From assembly GCF_901933205.1 (NCBI RefSeq), contig NC_044577.1:8567321-8631320 (forward strand): 64,000 nucleotides of DNA, given 5' to 3'. This document shows positions 22,991 through 36,400 of the stretch, piece after piece (position 1 is the stretch's first letter; each line of letters starts with the position of its first letter). Made by a program: the position numbers and the translations under genes. The stretch comes from Camarhynchus parvulus. Its lineage: Eukaryota; Chordata; Aves; Passeriformes; Thraupidae. The notes below the pieces were generated by a model. The model ran no database searches, was not told where the DNA came from, and saw only the letters and a list, made by a program, of their open reading frames with translations.

Positions 22991-25900
22991 TGTTTGAAAT
23001 AGAACCCTGAAGTTTGTTCTGAAATCTTGCTTAAGTAAAGCTGAAGTTACAACATAAAGTCACCTGAAGTTGACAAAAGCACACACAGATTCAAAAAAAT
23101 AATTTTCTTTAGGACTGAGCACAGAAGGAAATTCATATTGCTCAGGAAGCTTTGTCTTATTTTTAGACTCTCACAGCAAAAAGCTCTTCCTGTGTCCACC
23201 AGTAGCTGAAGATACATACAGAACCAAATTCTCTCCCATTTACAGCATTACATGCATCAGGCCAAAATAATCTGGTTACAACAATGCAGAGCCATCAGCA
23301 AGGCAAATCATACAAGAGAACCTGACCCACTGCCACTAATATTGTGTTGCCCATGGACAGTTCTGGTGCAGCATCGTTACACTGCTGCCCAATCGCTTCC
23401 CCTGCAGTGACCTGCCAGTCCTTCTAGAAAAGCAACCAGCCCTGCTGCTACAGGAGACTGGCTGAATTCTGCACAGAACTCAAAGTCAGGTTCATTGCCT
23501 AATAAAACAAACAGCTTAGTCTCAGAGTGAGCAAAAGCCTTTTCTGCACAAACAGGGAAATAAAGGCTTTGCAAGCCTCCTGCTGCCGGGCACCATTTTG
23601 TGGAGATGGCAACATCTGAGGCGTTGGAATAGCGAGGGCCTGGCAGAAGGGCTGACAATGAGCCACCATACTGTGGGTGTCAGGAGCCTCACGTCAGCAA
23701 AACAGCATTCACCAGCTGGAGGCCCACAAGTGCCAGTTTTAATTATAAACTTTATTTTCAAATAGAGCTCACAGTTTATTCAGGGTACACTTCATGCCAT
23801 CAGAGCATTTGAGCAGTGCACCAGCCAAATTGGTGGCTTTCTATGTTCTTAGAAAAAGAACTGGAGACCTAAAATACTTGTGTTCATTCAGAAGAACAAT
23901 AATCTTTTGCAGTCAGTTTGTCAAGGATTGTGTTATCCAGATGAACAAGTAAAATACCTAATGATTTCAGTACACAGAACTATTATCCTCTGCTCTACTT
24001 TCACCTTTAGACTCATGATTATTCCTTTTATATTTTTATTTCCTACGAAGTCAATGTTCTTAGTTCTACAAATTCAGCACATGTACATTCACCTAAATGT
24101 TGATTTAAATGCTTATTTTGGGTTTGCCAAGGAGATTGCTATTTAGTTTTGCATACCTTGATTCCATTGTACTCATGCCACCACTCAGGAGGCAGAAAAT
24201 ATGCACATGAAAAGAGCTGGTCAGTCAGTTTGTGATTTCACCCGTGCTTTCCAATGTTCATTTGGCACCACTGTAACATTTCACTGCTGCTCCAGACTTC
24301 ATTCTTCATGCTTTTGTTTTATAACCATCCCTCTTTTTCCAACCACTGTGTAGTACATTTAATTAAGGAACCCATTCTAAACTTTCTGCATTAACATTAG
24401 AAAGGTCTTAAAATGTTCTTCATATGCTTACATAGAGCCTTATGTGTATATATATCTACATAGGCATACACACATAACCTTATTCATACTTTCTTTTGAA
24501 TCATCTTGCTATCACAATAATAGAACTTTAGAAACAATAAAAATTAGTTTTAAAGGTATTATTTTTCCAGTGTATTCCAAATAATTCTGATCCACCGGAA
24601 AAATATCAGCCCAATTTCTGTTATCACAAATTATATCCATTCCTCCTTGTTACTCTAAGCTAGTTTAAACAGGTTTCAGGTAAGGAATTCTCCTGACAAA
24701 AGCTGCTTCATAATACTTTTAGAAACTAGAATCTGCTGTAAAAATGTTGCACCTGGTTTGTTCCATAAGCTGAAAAATGATGCAGTGTTGATTGCCTATG
24801 GTGAACAGATCTTATGCATTAATTAACTGCTTCTTAAACTGTCTATTTAGATTAATGGAGAAAATTCTACTAGAGATGAAAACTGTCTCACTACAAAATA
24901 AAGCATCTGAGTGACAGACTGGTAATCTGCATTAAAAAAAATGGAGGAGATATGAATGAAAGGACAGAGACATATCAGATATATGCTGTCAAAAATCTCT
25001 TCTAGAACTTGCTTCACTTAATTCCTTTATACCACACTGACAGGGATGATGTATCATTTAGTACTTTAAAAGATTCTCCAGTAAGCCAGAAAAGTGATGA
25101 GCAGCTCTTGTGACCCTGGCACCCAGAATAATTATGATTATCTGCACTATTTAGCCTGCAAGGAAACGGACAGTGTTCATGGTCTGTTAGCTCAGCTATG
25201 ATGTTTGATAATCTATACGCACAAGTCATTGGAGGTCACTCAACCTTAGAGTACTTCAAGCACACTTAGTTAGCCTTTACTGAATGCTGAAGTGCAAGTG
25301 CCCCATTTCTATTGCTATGACACTATTGAAAGACTGGAACTGCTGAAGGATGAAAATAATTTCACTTTATGTCTGCTATGTAGAAAAATTTGAATACACT
25401 CAGTTGTTTGGTTGGACTGCAAATATGAAAAGCCTGCTAGGATGTCGAGAGAAGTGAAAACCAAGCAGATGGAAAATGAAGCTGAAGAAAATTAAGCTGA
25501 TTCTGGGCAACTAGTTAGAAGTGTTACCAGAATTTTCCCCTTCACCCAAACACAGACAAAATCCCCAGCTGTATAAGCATTCTTTAGCTACAAGTTAGCC
25601 TGAACTGAATAACAAAAGCATAACAATGGTTCTGTATACTTGTTTTCCAAAAAGTAAATACAAATGTAGCTGCTTGGTTGCACGATTAATGTTTTTATAT
25701 CAAATTGCAGTCACATTGGAATTTTACCAACTTATTAGAATTTGAAGAGGGGTTATTAAAAGCAACTGTAATATAAAAAATGGACCACCAAACTACTAGC
25801 TTATGCTTAAACATAAAATCATTTATATTTTAGAAACAAGGGGGATTAACTATCTCTGTAGACTAACTCCATGGATTTTTGGCCTCAAGGGGAGCAGCCA

Positions 25901-28900
25901 TGGCATCATCACATAGGACAAAAAAAAGAGGTATGTCAAAAGATGTCTTTTCCAATGAGAAAGAGCTATTTAATACGTCTATGCTCACTGAAAACCATGC
26001 TGCATTTTCTAGCCACTTTGGGGAGCAGATCCACTTGATCTTTCAGAGATAATGCTTTTTTCACTGTTTCATGCATACAGAAAGCATCAGATGGAGTGGG
26101 CACAAGAATATTTTTCCAAGACCAATTTTACATTCTAGATTTGAAAAAATACAATTCAGAACAAAAGTTAAAAGATTACATATAGGTATCCAGCTGCTAC
26201 GGAAAGTTTTCCAACTTTTCCAGAGATCAATATTCTCACACTGATACAAAATTAAGAGTGTGGAGACTTGGCCCTCAGTATTGATTCAAGACATCGCTAC
26301 GACTTGACTGTGTTTGTAAGAGTAAAAACTTCCCAATGTATAGTCTCTTTAGAAGTGCATTATAACCCTTTAGGACAGTCTATTCTCTGATAGTCTTCAC
26401 TGTTGCAAATTCTTCTTCTGCGGCAAAAACTCCCTCCAAACCAAAACACAAAAGCCCCAAAATCAGTGTAGTAAAGCTGCAGACTGTGAGTGATTCTGTG
26501 AGACCTCCTTAACTCCCTTGGTTACTTTTCTGATGCTGCAATTTCTTCTTTTATTTCTTCTTTATTTATTTATTTTTAGCTTTCTTCTTCTTTACAATTC
26601 ATCTTTACTATGTGCACAATTTTTTTGCAATTTTTTTCACCCTCACAAGGGCATGAACCAATGTTGGGAGGAGAACAAGGCTCTTTGTACCCCCCTCATG
26701 GGTCATGTCTCACTGCTTCGCTTACCAAGAAGTAACTACTGAGCCCAAGCCAGGCACAGCAAAAATTTCACAAAAACTCATTCTGGATAAGCTGGAAATG
26801 CCACTAAGAACAGTCTGAAGATGTTTTTCCTTCTCCCCAAAACTTAAAACCAGCAGCAGTTTGATATTTTTCTGTTTTATGTTTCCTCTCCACCACCCTT
26901 CATATGTTGTAAAAATCTCAGTCTTAGGACAAAAGCCTGAGCTAACTTTTTTTTCTATATTTGCTTCCTGAAACAACCTCATTCTCAATATTTGTTGTAA
27001 AATTATTACTTATAAATAACCAAACTAAACACACACACAATTCTGCTGAAGCTTTATGGTGGCAAGATGGTGTATTTAAATCAGAGGCTGAAAAAAGATC
27101 AATACACAATTATTTTTAAATACATCTATGTTATTCTGTTTTTCTTTGGATATCTCTATTAATCTTGAATTAATTTTCTTTTTGCAATAGTTATAATGCC
27201 ATTATTGGGTTTTGTATCTAAAATACTTTAAAATAGAAAGAGCACCAAGTATTTTAATATATTATAAGGGAATCTATATCCAGGTAACAGATCAAAGCTG
27301 TATATTTCATTTTTACAACCAAATAAAATTGCATATTCCTTAGTTTAGCACAAATAATTCATGCTGTGGCAAAGAATGGTATAAAGAGCTGTCAGACAAG
27401 GATGCAGGTATTCCTTTTTTTGTTCTATTTAAAGCAGTACATTTTCTGTTCTAGCAAGAACCTGTGATCACTAAGAAAAATATTAATACCTCGACATTTA
27501 TCCCACAGTGGCCATGCTCACAGTGCCTGCATTTCTATTAAAGAAAACCCTTTCACTGAGCTCAACATCAGTAGAAGAGCCTGCTCTCGTAAGTTCCAGC
27601 CTAGACATGTACTAAGGACAACTTCCCAGTCAACAGTCCCAAAATAGTGTTGGAAAAAGAGGTTATGCAGCTTTATCTAGCTCTCCTTTTCATCATACAA
27701 GCCAGCTTGTTGGTTTTGTTTGCTTGGTTTTTTTTTTTTTCATGGTAGAATAAAGAAAGAAAAAGTTTGACAGCAACTACTTGTCAAGAATTGGTCTCTT
27801 CTGGCCATAGTACAGCTCCAGTGTTTAGTGAATAGCTCATGAACATATTGAGTTTCCTTACATTGTGGATTTTCTTGATTTTGAAGAGTTTCTCATCTGG
27901 CACAGAAATTTGATTGTTCTACCCCAAGTTTCAGTGACTGCAAATTAAGAACGTAAACTGTAATGTGCTCAAGGGATAAAAGACTTTCTCCCTAAACTTA
28001 AAATGAAGTATTACAAAAGCAATTTCAAGTATTTCAGTCCTTAGATAAAGCTTAATACTTCTTTCCTCAGTCTTCATAATTAACTCTCTCCTTAAATAAA
28101 TTAATAAATTAAGTTTATTTAAGTCAAGGAATGACAAAAAGTCAAATGTAAGATATTAAAAACTAAAGTGCACCTCAACACAAAGACAATTCAACTACCC
28201 TTGTACTGATCAAAATCCAAATCAGCTTGAGACTTAAGCAGTGTCACTTTCTCATTCTTACTTTCCCCTCACATTATACTATCCCAGTTCATCAAGCAGC
28301 CCTCCCAGTTTTCAGATGTGTAGACAAAAATTGTTATTTCTCATAGGTCCTAGAAGCTCCCTTATGGTACCAGGAAGCAGAATTGGAAGACAGCAAGCTT
28401 GCTCAGCATCCTCCTTTTCCACTACCCTCAAAGGATGAGTAAAAGGGTTCAGAAAGAAGTTATGGCAGCCAGAGAAAATAGGGTGATGTTTATCATTCAA
28501 GGGAGCAGGAGACAATTTTGCTTAATCATAGCTTTGTTTAAGTAGCATCAAACTCTTCATGCAATGCTATAAACCTCTAATTGCTCCATTGCCTCACTTT
28601 CCAAGGAAACTTCAGCTTGAATATCACCAAACAACTCCAGTTGTTGACAGAGAAGTGAGTGTAATTAGGAACATAAATGAAATTAACTATGAGGGTTCGG
28701 AAAGTAAATCAGAAATTGAGTCACTGTTGATGCTAAATAGGGCTGTCGGCAGTAGAGATGAAAAACCCCAGAGCCTAACCCAAAGAGAACAGCTCAGAGT
28801 TGTAAGGCTTTGGTGCAGCAGATACTATGAAAGAATTCAGATTTATGGAGAGAACTTGATTTACAATCACAAATGGATAAGGTCTATAGGCACAATGGAG

Positions 28901-29516
28901 AACAAAGCTACTGGACAAAACATGGACATCTTTAGTTCAGGTTCCAAGCCATTCAGTCATCCATCCTATAGAGTATAATTTTCTATGATTTAGGGTACGT
29001 TTTTTCTTGTTACTGTGATGGTCTAAGTGAGGCAGATTTTTAAAAGTAAAAATCTGATAACATATTATCATCTAAGAGAAAAAACCAACCAGCTTTTGGA
29101 CACAAGCCTTCCTAGCTTCCTACATAATCAATCATAATTCTAAAACATATGACCCTCCAAGCAAAATGCGTCAATACTCTTCTTCAAGAGTGACAAAACT
29201 GGCAAAAAAGCAGCTTTTGATATATTTGCTATTTCACCCACATAAGAGCAAATCTCAGTTTATTTCTATCTTACTGCTGATGTCCTTGTCAGCTGTTACC
29301 GGTCATTAGCATCTTAGCTCATTCAAATAACTTGGCCATTCAATCCCTTCCTCACCCTTCACAACAATACTTCATATGGCTTATTACTGGAATTAATGAT
29401 AATTTTTAAAAAAATAATTTGGCAATTACTTGTGACTTTTGAGTTTTGACTAGGCAGCCAACAAACAACAAGGCTGAACACAGACTTTCAGGCAGCTACA
29501 TATTTATCATTAAATT
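22991..29516. other. Non-coding AT-rich stretch
   Basis: No gene is supported. A somewhat GC-richer patch at 23340-23720 has two overlapping minus-strand frames (up to 93 codons) without a known domain. A small hairpin with CTTATGTGTATA facing ATACACACATAAC lies at about 24439-24479. A perfect 10-bp inverted repeat lies at 28091-28123. A plus-strand frame at 28559-28978 (139 codons) is open but unrecognisable. A T13 run lies at 27728-27740. Confidence 0.5.
28091..28123. repeat. Perfect 10-bp inverted repeat with 13-base loop
   Basis: CTTAAATAAA (28091-28100) is mirrored by TTTATTTAAG (28114-28123). The stem is entirely AT except for the closing C-G pair, so stability is low. It most likely reflects AT-rich composition. 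Confidence 0.8.
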
Positions 29517-29745
29517 TCACAGAATACCAGGTTGGAATGGACCTGAAGATCATCTAGTCTAACCTTTCTTGTCAAAAGCACAGTCTAGACAAGATGGCTC
29601 AGCATCCTGTCCAGCAGCATCTTGAAAGTATCCAATGTTGTGGAATGCACCACTTTCCTGGGAAGATTATTCCAATGCCTGAATGCTGTGAAAAGTTCTC
29701 CTCTTGCATCTAACCGGAATATCCCCTGAAACCCGATTTATCAAG
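29517..29745 (-). mobile_element. CR1 LINE 3' fragment, minus strand
   Basis: The plus strand begins TTCACAGAATACCAGGTTGG AATGGACCTGAAGATCATCT AGTCTAACC, the mirrored CR1 3' end. Further in, GAAGATTATTCCAATGCC and AAGTTCTCCTCTTGCATCTA correspond to the CR1 segment that in minus orientation normally reads TGTTCCAGTGCC..CTTCCTCCTAATATCTA. About 230 bases are recognisable, and similarity fades after about 29745. The copy is old and 5'-truncated and has no coding frame. Confidence 0.9.
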
Positions 29746-31550
29746 ACTTCTTCTGATGTGTGAAATCTGCTACTGGTCCTGTGTTCAGACATCTTAGACA
29801 GCTTTTTATGCAATCTGGGTATCTTGAATTACAATAGCCAATAAATAGCATAAGAGAGGATCCTACATATGTTTGAGGTCCATGAGAGATAATCCTCCTC
29901 TTCCTTTGCTTCTTCTCCTTGATTACCAATGATGTCAGAAAAACTCAAAATCTTGATCTAGTCTTACCCTGCAACAATTTGTCACCCACAAACAGGCAGC
30001 TTAGGTACACTGCACCATTTCACTATCAGAAATCACTATCACCCGGAACATTTTCCATTATTCTCTCAAACCCAAAGCAGGATGTCCTGTGGTTTTAAGG
30101 GAAAGCCACTCTCAGCTGGCATTTGTGGCTAACAGAAGACTGTCTCTGTGCACAGTATCACAGAAAACTTGTTTTGCTTTTGCCCTGCAGAAGTGTTAGC
30201 TATGAACCCTGTCAACAAAAATTGCCTGGTTTTTGCTAGCAGCACAGCCAGGCTCGGGTTTCACTTTGCTGAGGGATTTGCCACATTCCAGCAGAACTGT
30301 AATGGGGCTTGTTTGTGCCGGCAGGGAAGGAGGTCTGCCACACCACATGGCACTCGGGGCTGCTGCCACACACAATGAGCCAGTCGCATTCTGCTTCCGA
30401 GCTTCCAAGTTAAGCTGTGTTTTACTGCAAACATAAACGCAGGGCTTTGGGTTTTTTCTTCTGCGGCTAGCACAGATTACAGCAGGCACCTTGCAACCAA
30501 AACCCAGCCACTATAATGATACAGGGCCCTTGAGCAAAGTTGCAATGCCACAAGGGCAAGAGCTTGCACTTAACCCCAGAGAGAAGCATGCTCTGGAGCA
30601 TTACTTCAGGCAGACAACACATGGACTACGCTCCAAATATCTTCCGTGTGATATGGAAGTAAGGAGGCATCTTTCAAAGCTTTTATCATCATCTGGATAA
30701 ACCAGTGCTTCTAAATTCTTGCAGATGCCCAATAAAAACTCCTACCAGCATTTCCTGATTGCAATAATAATAATAATAACAATAACAATAATATTGTTAA
30801 GACCCACTCACCTACTGTAAATGTCATTTTGGTAATTGGTGATACCTAAGAAATCTCATCAACCAATACATGTGTATTATTTACCACCTATAGAGTAATC
30901 CCAGTTTGCAGGTTAAGAAAAATAAACTAGCTCAGCATTACTGAAATCCTCCCCAAGATGTGGAGAATGAAGTAGCTCAGATCTCATGACAGTAATAATT
31001 TACAATCATTATCGTGGTCATTGGAGTTTCTATTATATCCCAAATGCTTTATTTTTCACATGCACGTGTCTCACACTTGCTACATTAGAGGGAAACCAAA
31101 CCAAAACAAAAAACAAACCCCAAAAATCTTTCAGGCAGGATGACTTGTTTCCTGAACTTTGCCCCAAACCCTCGAAGTGCTGGCTTTTTCAACCCAGTTG
31201 TGCCATGAGTCAGATAAGCCACCACACATTTCCATCCTTACAGACAGGCTGGCTAACACTTAAAATAGAGTTTCAGCCCCTTACTAGTGGCTTTGTGACT
31301 TCAAAAGTTTGGGTCCTTCTCTTGACTGCTCCCATGCAGAACAAGCACAGCAAATGGAGTCAGGCATGCTTGTGCTATGGCAGTGTGGCAGCCATGCCAT
31401 TTTTCTCACAGCAGCACAAACCTGAAAATTTTTAAGCCCTTGATGGCTGCAGAAGGTGTATGGAAGATTGCCCTGCTTTTTCTTGCAGAAATAATAGCTT
31501 AAAAATGAACAAAAGCTTTGGGAGAAAAAAAAGTTCTATATGTTTCTAGG
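29746..31550. other. Non-coding stretch with CpG-bearing patch and AAT microsatellite
   Basis: No gene is supported, although several open frames on both strands overlap at 30.15-30.70 kb, where composition is GC-richer. About seven CpGs fall in 30253-30470. The plus-strand 149-codon frame at 30986-31435 has no recognised domain. An A/C-rich patch at 31089-31125 has CCAAACCAAAAC words. Confidence 0.5.
30762..30793. repeat. AAT/AAC microsatellite
   Basis: A run of ATA triplets passes into AACAATAACAATAATA. It is a short simple repeat of about 30 bases with one interrupting variant unit, and could be polymorphic. Confidence 0.9.
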
Positions 31551-32060
31551 TTGATTAATCAATATTTAATTATTTAGAAGCTCTAAATGGCTATCTATGT
31601 CTGGCACGGGTACAAAATATGTTATCATCTGTCAATAGAGGCCAGGAAATCAGATCTTAAGCATGTAGCAGGGCACTGCTCAGCAGAGACAGTGTTTACT
31701 CCATTTGCTGCACTTTACCATTTCATTTCATCAAAGGTGTTTATGTCACACTTAATGAGATAAGGGACAGCAGAGGCCTCAATTGCAGGTCTTAGCACTG
31801 TCTGATAACTGCAGCAATCTGAGAATAAACACTGCTTTGCAGAAACCATTTTTTAGAGCCCTAATAAAGTAATCGTAGGCCTTAGTAGAAATTGGTTAAT
31901 TGGATCATCTATGTTTTGTTCTGGGAGTAAAATGTGTATTACTATGATTAATTCATTAGAGAGTGTTCTTACTGGAGTTAATTTGATAGTTCTGAACCAA
32001 GGCATCGCACTGTTGAGTGGCTATTGTGCTTCTGCAGAATTTATGTACTAAAGCCTCAAA
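31551..32060. promoter_or_regulatory. Candidate conserved non-coding element with palindromic homeodomain site
   Basis: The block opens with the perfect 12-base palindrome TTGATTAATCAA (31551-31562), extended to AATATT. This resembles dimeric homeodomain or cut/ONECUT sites (ATTGATTA). Further in are AATCGTAGGCC, GGTTAATTGGATCATC, ATGATTAATTCATTAG and GAGTTAATTTGATAG. The 500-base block is unique-looking and has no repeat or coding signal. Enhancer function is inference. Confidence 0.33.
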
Positions 32061-33129
32061 ACATTTCTGCCTTGCTAAAGGTGCCAGAATTTTTCTGATC
32101 CTCTGGATATAATGAGGTTCTCCTTGATTCAGCTTGTGGCCAGCACAGCCACTGCTCCCCAGAGCTCAGAGTTAATTCACAGCAGTTCTGTGAATGTGAA
32201 CAAATGGGAACACCCAGTGTACCCAAAATGGCTTGCCAATTTTTTACAGTTCTTTTTCCATCTCCCCAGGCAGTGAGTGGATAAGCTTTCTTCTATATTC
32301 ACCACAACCTGAAAGGCTCAGAGAAATGGTGGCACTGGCCTCCATCTAGTCAGTATCTACTAAAGAGGATGTGCCCCACACAACTGCTTGACAAGCTCAG
32401 ATAGCTGACAGAGTCCAGAAGTTTTTGACCTCTTTTGGGTGCAGCTTTTTAGCAACTGATCTGCCCTGACAGTCTCAGCTGCTAGTGAACCCCTCTACAG
32501 TCTCATATACATATTTCTACTCTTAACAGATGTATCTTTAGCAAATACTGGTGAAGTACCCATTTATGAGAAATTAGCTACTTATTAGCTGTGAGGATGC
32601 CTATAGAGAAATTGTAGGGAATTGTCATACAAACAAGAGGGAGCTTGAAATTGCATTCCACTGAGGCAAAGAAGTCTTTTACTGTCCATCTCAAACAAGA
32701 AAGCAGTCTCAGAAACTTATTCAGAACCTTCTGATAACTCAAGGTAAAAGTTACTAAATATTGAAATGAGTTATAATGTAATATTACTCAAAGACTCTTA
32801 CAGTACACAGCTAGAAAATAATTTTTTTGCCTGGAATAATGGTCTGTAGACTGGGCTGCTGGGAAATCAACACACACAGATAGAAGGATAAAGCAATCTT
32901 AGTGACTTCTCTCATCATGGCTATTCTAGCTTTAACATGTTCCATCTAAGCCATAAATTTTTAACCCTATAAAGTAGTGAGAAGCAAGGACTAAACTGAA
33001 TTATTTATTAATCCTTATATCAAATTAGAGTATTCTACATACCTTCCATTCTTGGGATTTGACATGTTCTGAACAAGGAAAAGTTCTCTATTACAGACAG
33101 GAAAACTTTCCACTGCTCTCAAAGTTTAT
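32061..33129. other. Non-coding stretch
   Basis: No gene, repeat family or RNA was recognised. The sequence is moderately AT-rich and unremarkable. Confidence 0.6.
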
Positions 33130-33490
33130 GTGCTTGTTAAATAGGCTGTAATAATTAAATGCATACACATGCTTGAATGATAAATTTTAGTAATAAGTGC
33201 ACTGGGACTTACCATGACCTTATCAAGTGGGGCTAGCCAGTCATTAATTCAGATAACGCAATTTATTATCATAATCTTTCGCTTATACTATTGTAGGGCA
33301 TATGATTTATCCTAATTTGCATATGCAGATTGAGATGCAATCATTTCATTAATTTTAATGCTTTTCCTTAATCCCATCAAGATTAACACTTTGTCTAAAA
33401 GTTCTGTACAGCATACTTGTAACTGCCCATTAATGTGTTATCCTAATATTAGTATGGGTGAATTATAATGAACAAAGTACTTTAATTTGA
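33130..33490. promoter_or_regulatory. Candidate conserved non-coding element with octamer motif
   Basis: This is the most enhancer-like block in the window. Within about 350 bases it has ATTTGCAT (33315-33322, the POU octamer) extended to ATTTGCATATGCAG, plus GTAATAATTAAATGC, GTCATTAATTCAG, TTTCATTAATTTTAATGC, GCCCATTAATGTG, CCTAATATTAG and GAATTATAATG. It also holds AGATAACGCAATTTATTATC, which keeps a CpG. Dense homeodomain/POU words of this kind are typical of deeply conserved enhancers. Alignment is needed to confirm. Confidence 0.38.
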
Positions 33491-36400
33491 ATGTGCTAGT
33501 TCCAGATGAGAAACTGCTCCAACAGGGCACATACATAATCCTCTTTTTTTTACATATAGGTAGTACATTGTTAGGAACACTGCAGTTCCTGTACACATCG
33601 TGGGCATTGCTTCAGGCAGGAATTTGGGGGCCATCTCTGACCCCACCACTATCAGAGATATCATGCGGCATCTTACACATCACCAACAAATATTTGACTT
33701 TCCTGTTTTTCAGTAACACACACAGTGGCAGAGTCAGCCACCCATTAATACTTGAGAAGTGAAGACTCAGATAAAGCAGATGCTTGAATTTTTGTTTACT
33801 AACTACAGATTAGGAATAGATGCATCATGTTAATTCATGTATAATGTTCGATGGAATCATAATCTTTTTTCTAATATTTTCATTGATTCAACCTAATGAT
33901 ATCTCCATTTTACACACACTCAGTGTGTATCTGAGTGTAAAAATGTACTTATTCGAATGCAGGGCAAGTAACTACATTTCACTTAAAAAATCAAGAATGA
34001 ATGTGCAGCAAGCAGATTTTTTTAATTGCTGATAGTGAAACTCAGATCATGTTAATTTGCTAAAACTGCTGAACAGACATTAGGTAGGAATTTCAGTCAT
34101 CAGTGATATCAACAGATACCAGTATAATCAAAGCAAAGGTTAAATTCAATTTATCATTTTATTGGAAAGGAAGTTTGATTTTTAGGCTTATTGGCAGAAG
34201 AGAACCTAAAATTAAAAACTTTCAGAAAAATGTCTAGAGATGCTGCCTTATATTCTTTTGTTTAATTAAGAAAATAATAAAGTGTCTGGATGTATTGCTT
34301 GTATTCCTGCATTGCCATAGATTAGAATAAGAAGCTCAAAGTGTTTCAGTGTACTTTTATATTTTTAACCAGATTCAAGGTTTGACCCATTTAAGCATAT
34401 GTAAGAGGAAATACATCAAGCATTGAAATATATTAGGCATCCTAATTAGGCAGTGAGGATTCTTTCAGTGATGAGTAGGTTTTCCTCAAGCAAGTAAATA
34501 TACATTATGTCCCTTGTTCTATTGAAGTTACTTCAGGTAATAGATTTGGGCCAACATGTTTTATTCATGACTTAAAGCTGGTGTTATTTTCCAATGGGAA
34601 AAAGCAGTTCTAAGTTTGAGTAATTACTACATTACTCTAACCTTTTGCTGTTATTAGCCAGCTGGGATAATACTGAGGATTTTAACTTCATTCAGGCCTC
34701 TGCTGAATTCAAAGAAGTCTTTCTGCTCTCCCCATTCCTTCCCAGGCTGTTTCTAAAACTTGTCAATGCTTTCTAGCTAGGCTCAATCAGAATTTCAGTC
34801 AGCCAGGGGAAGAGAGGGTGTGCAGATCACTTTGACATGGATTTTAAGTACCACTGTCTGCAATTCTTACACAAATGCATTTTTGTTAGAATTTGTTTTC
34901 AGTTTTGCTACCTTCACCAGCAGTATTTGCTTTTCATTCCACGTTAGCATTATCCCAAAATTATTTATTTATTAACTAAGCAACCTACTGATACTGCATC
35001 CACTTCAAAGGCACACTAAGCAGACAGTGTGGTTGCGAGGTTCTGAGGAATGCATAGCAGGGGCATTCTCACTATAATTTTGATATACGTTTACATTATT
35101 GTATAAAAACAAAAAACTCAAAAAAACCCAGTGTGGTATTACAGAACACCTATACTTTGGAGGTACAAGACTGTGTACAAATTTATCAAAAATCTTTATT
35201 AAAAATGTCTTGTGACATCTGGAAGGAGCTTTCAACAATTCTAATTCTAATGAGAACACAAAGAACATTCTAATGAGAGCACACAGACTTGTCTGTCAGC
35301 TTTGGTACGGGAGAACTGAATTTCACATACATTTTGCACCACATATAGTTAACCTTGAGTTAAGCTGTGGCTTCCTTCATTCTCTCCCATCTTTATGTTT
35401 ATGAACACCAAGTACTCAAAACGATTCTTGTACATTCATTTCAACCCCCTGGACATTCCAGGCACCAGCAAATAAGCCTCCTACTAACCCCACCGCCGGC
35501 AGGGGTAGGGCAGAGGCACTGCAGAACACGAGGCACTAGCTCCTGCTCTAACCCCAGTGCCAGCCCGTGCTCAGCAGCACCAGTTCCCCCTGAGCCACCA
35601 GAGGAAGGCAGCTCAATGCTTCCTCCTGCTGGACTCCGCCAGCAGCCGCCCAAGTGACCCCCAGCATCCCGGCACTGGCATCCACTCGGTGCTCACACCG
35701 GCTCAACTACCCATTTACATCCCATAATAAGTCTTCGTTTGCCTACAAACGGCACTGAAACCCTTTCCACTGAACCTAAAAATACAGCATGTAGCACAAA
35801 AAGGGGATTTTAAAAGGTGGAGGAATATTCTTTGATCTGAACGTAAGCAAGATCCCATTGATTAGCATCTTTTAGCACAAGATACAAAAAAAAAATTGAG
35901 AACATCAAGATACAGATCAAACTCTGCCATACTGAAAGAGTATGAAGAGAACACATGTAGAGTATTGATCTTTTTTATGTTAACTACAAGCTTTAATTAA
36001 TATTCCAGGTACTAATATCATGCCATATAATTAAGAAGAAAAAACATTAAAAACAAAGAAACGAGCCATAAAACTTGTATCTTTTCTAAACTCAAGTAAA
36101 TTATAGCAGGGAAACCCCTTACAAGTGAAAGAATATTTCTAACCACTGGAATGTTAGGATGTTATTTCAAAAAAAACCCTAAATTTGTTCCATAACATCC
36201 AGGGTGTTAAATTTCTCAGCTTTATGTCAGGCTGACTGCAAGGAATCCAGTCTTTTCTTTCAATCTCTCAGTCAGACATGGTTATAAATGTTGGGTTTTT
36301 CCTTATGGATCCTCAGAAGCTTACACTATCACCTTGCACTATGTTTTATTTTTACGGCCTGACTATGGTTTTTCTCTCTGTTTCTCTTTTGCTAAAAAGG

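Noticed and set aside
24439..24479. TATGTGTATA..ATACACACATA hairpin
   Set aside because: Composed of alternating purine-pyrimidine simple sequence; likely microsatellite drift.
28559..28978. 139-codon plus-strand frame
   Set aside because: No recognisable domain, no splice or promoter context, and length compatible with chance.
30986..31435. 149-codon plus-strand frame
   Set aside because: No family resemblance. It includes an encoded low-complexity A-rich stretch (KTKNKPQK) from a simple-sequence patch.
33908..33942. Imperfect hairpin considered as a microRNA precursor
   Set aside because: The stem is only about 12 pairs with a 4-base bulge, too short for a precursor of about 70 bases.
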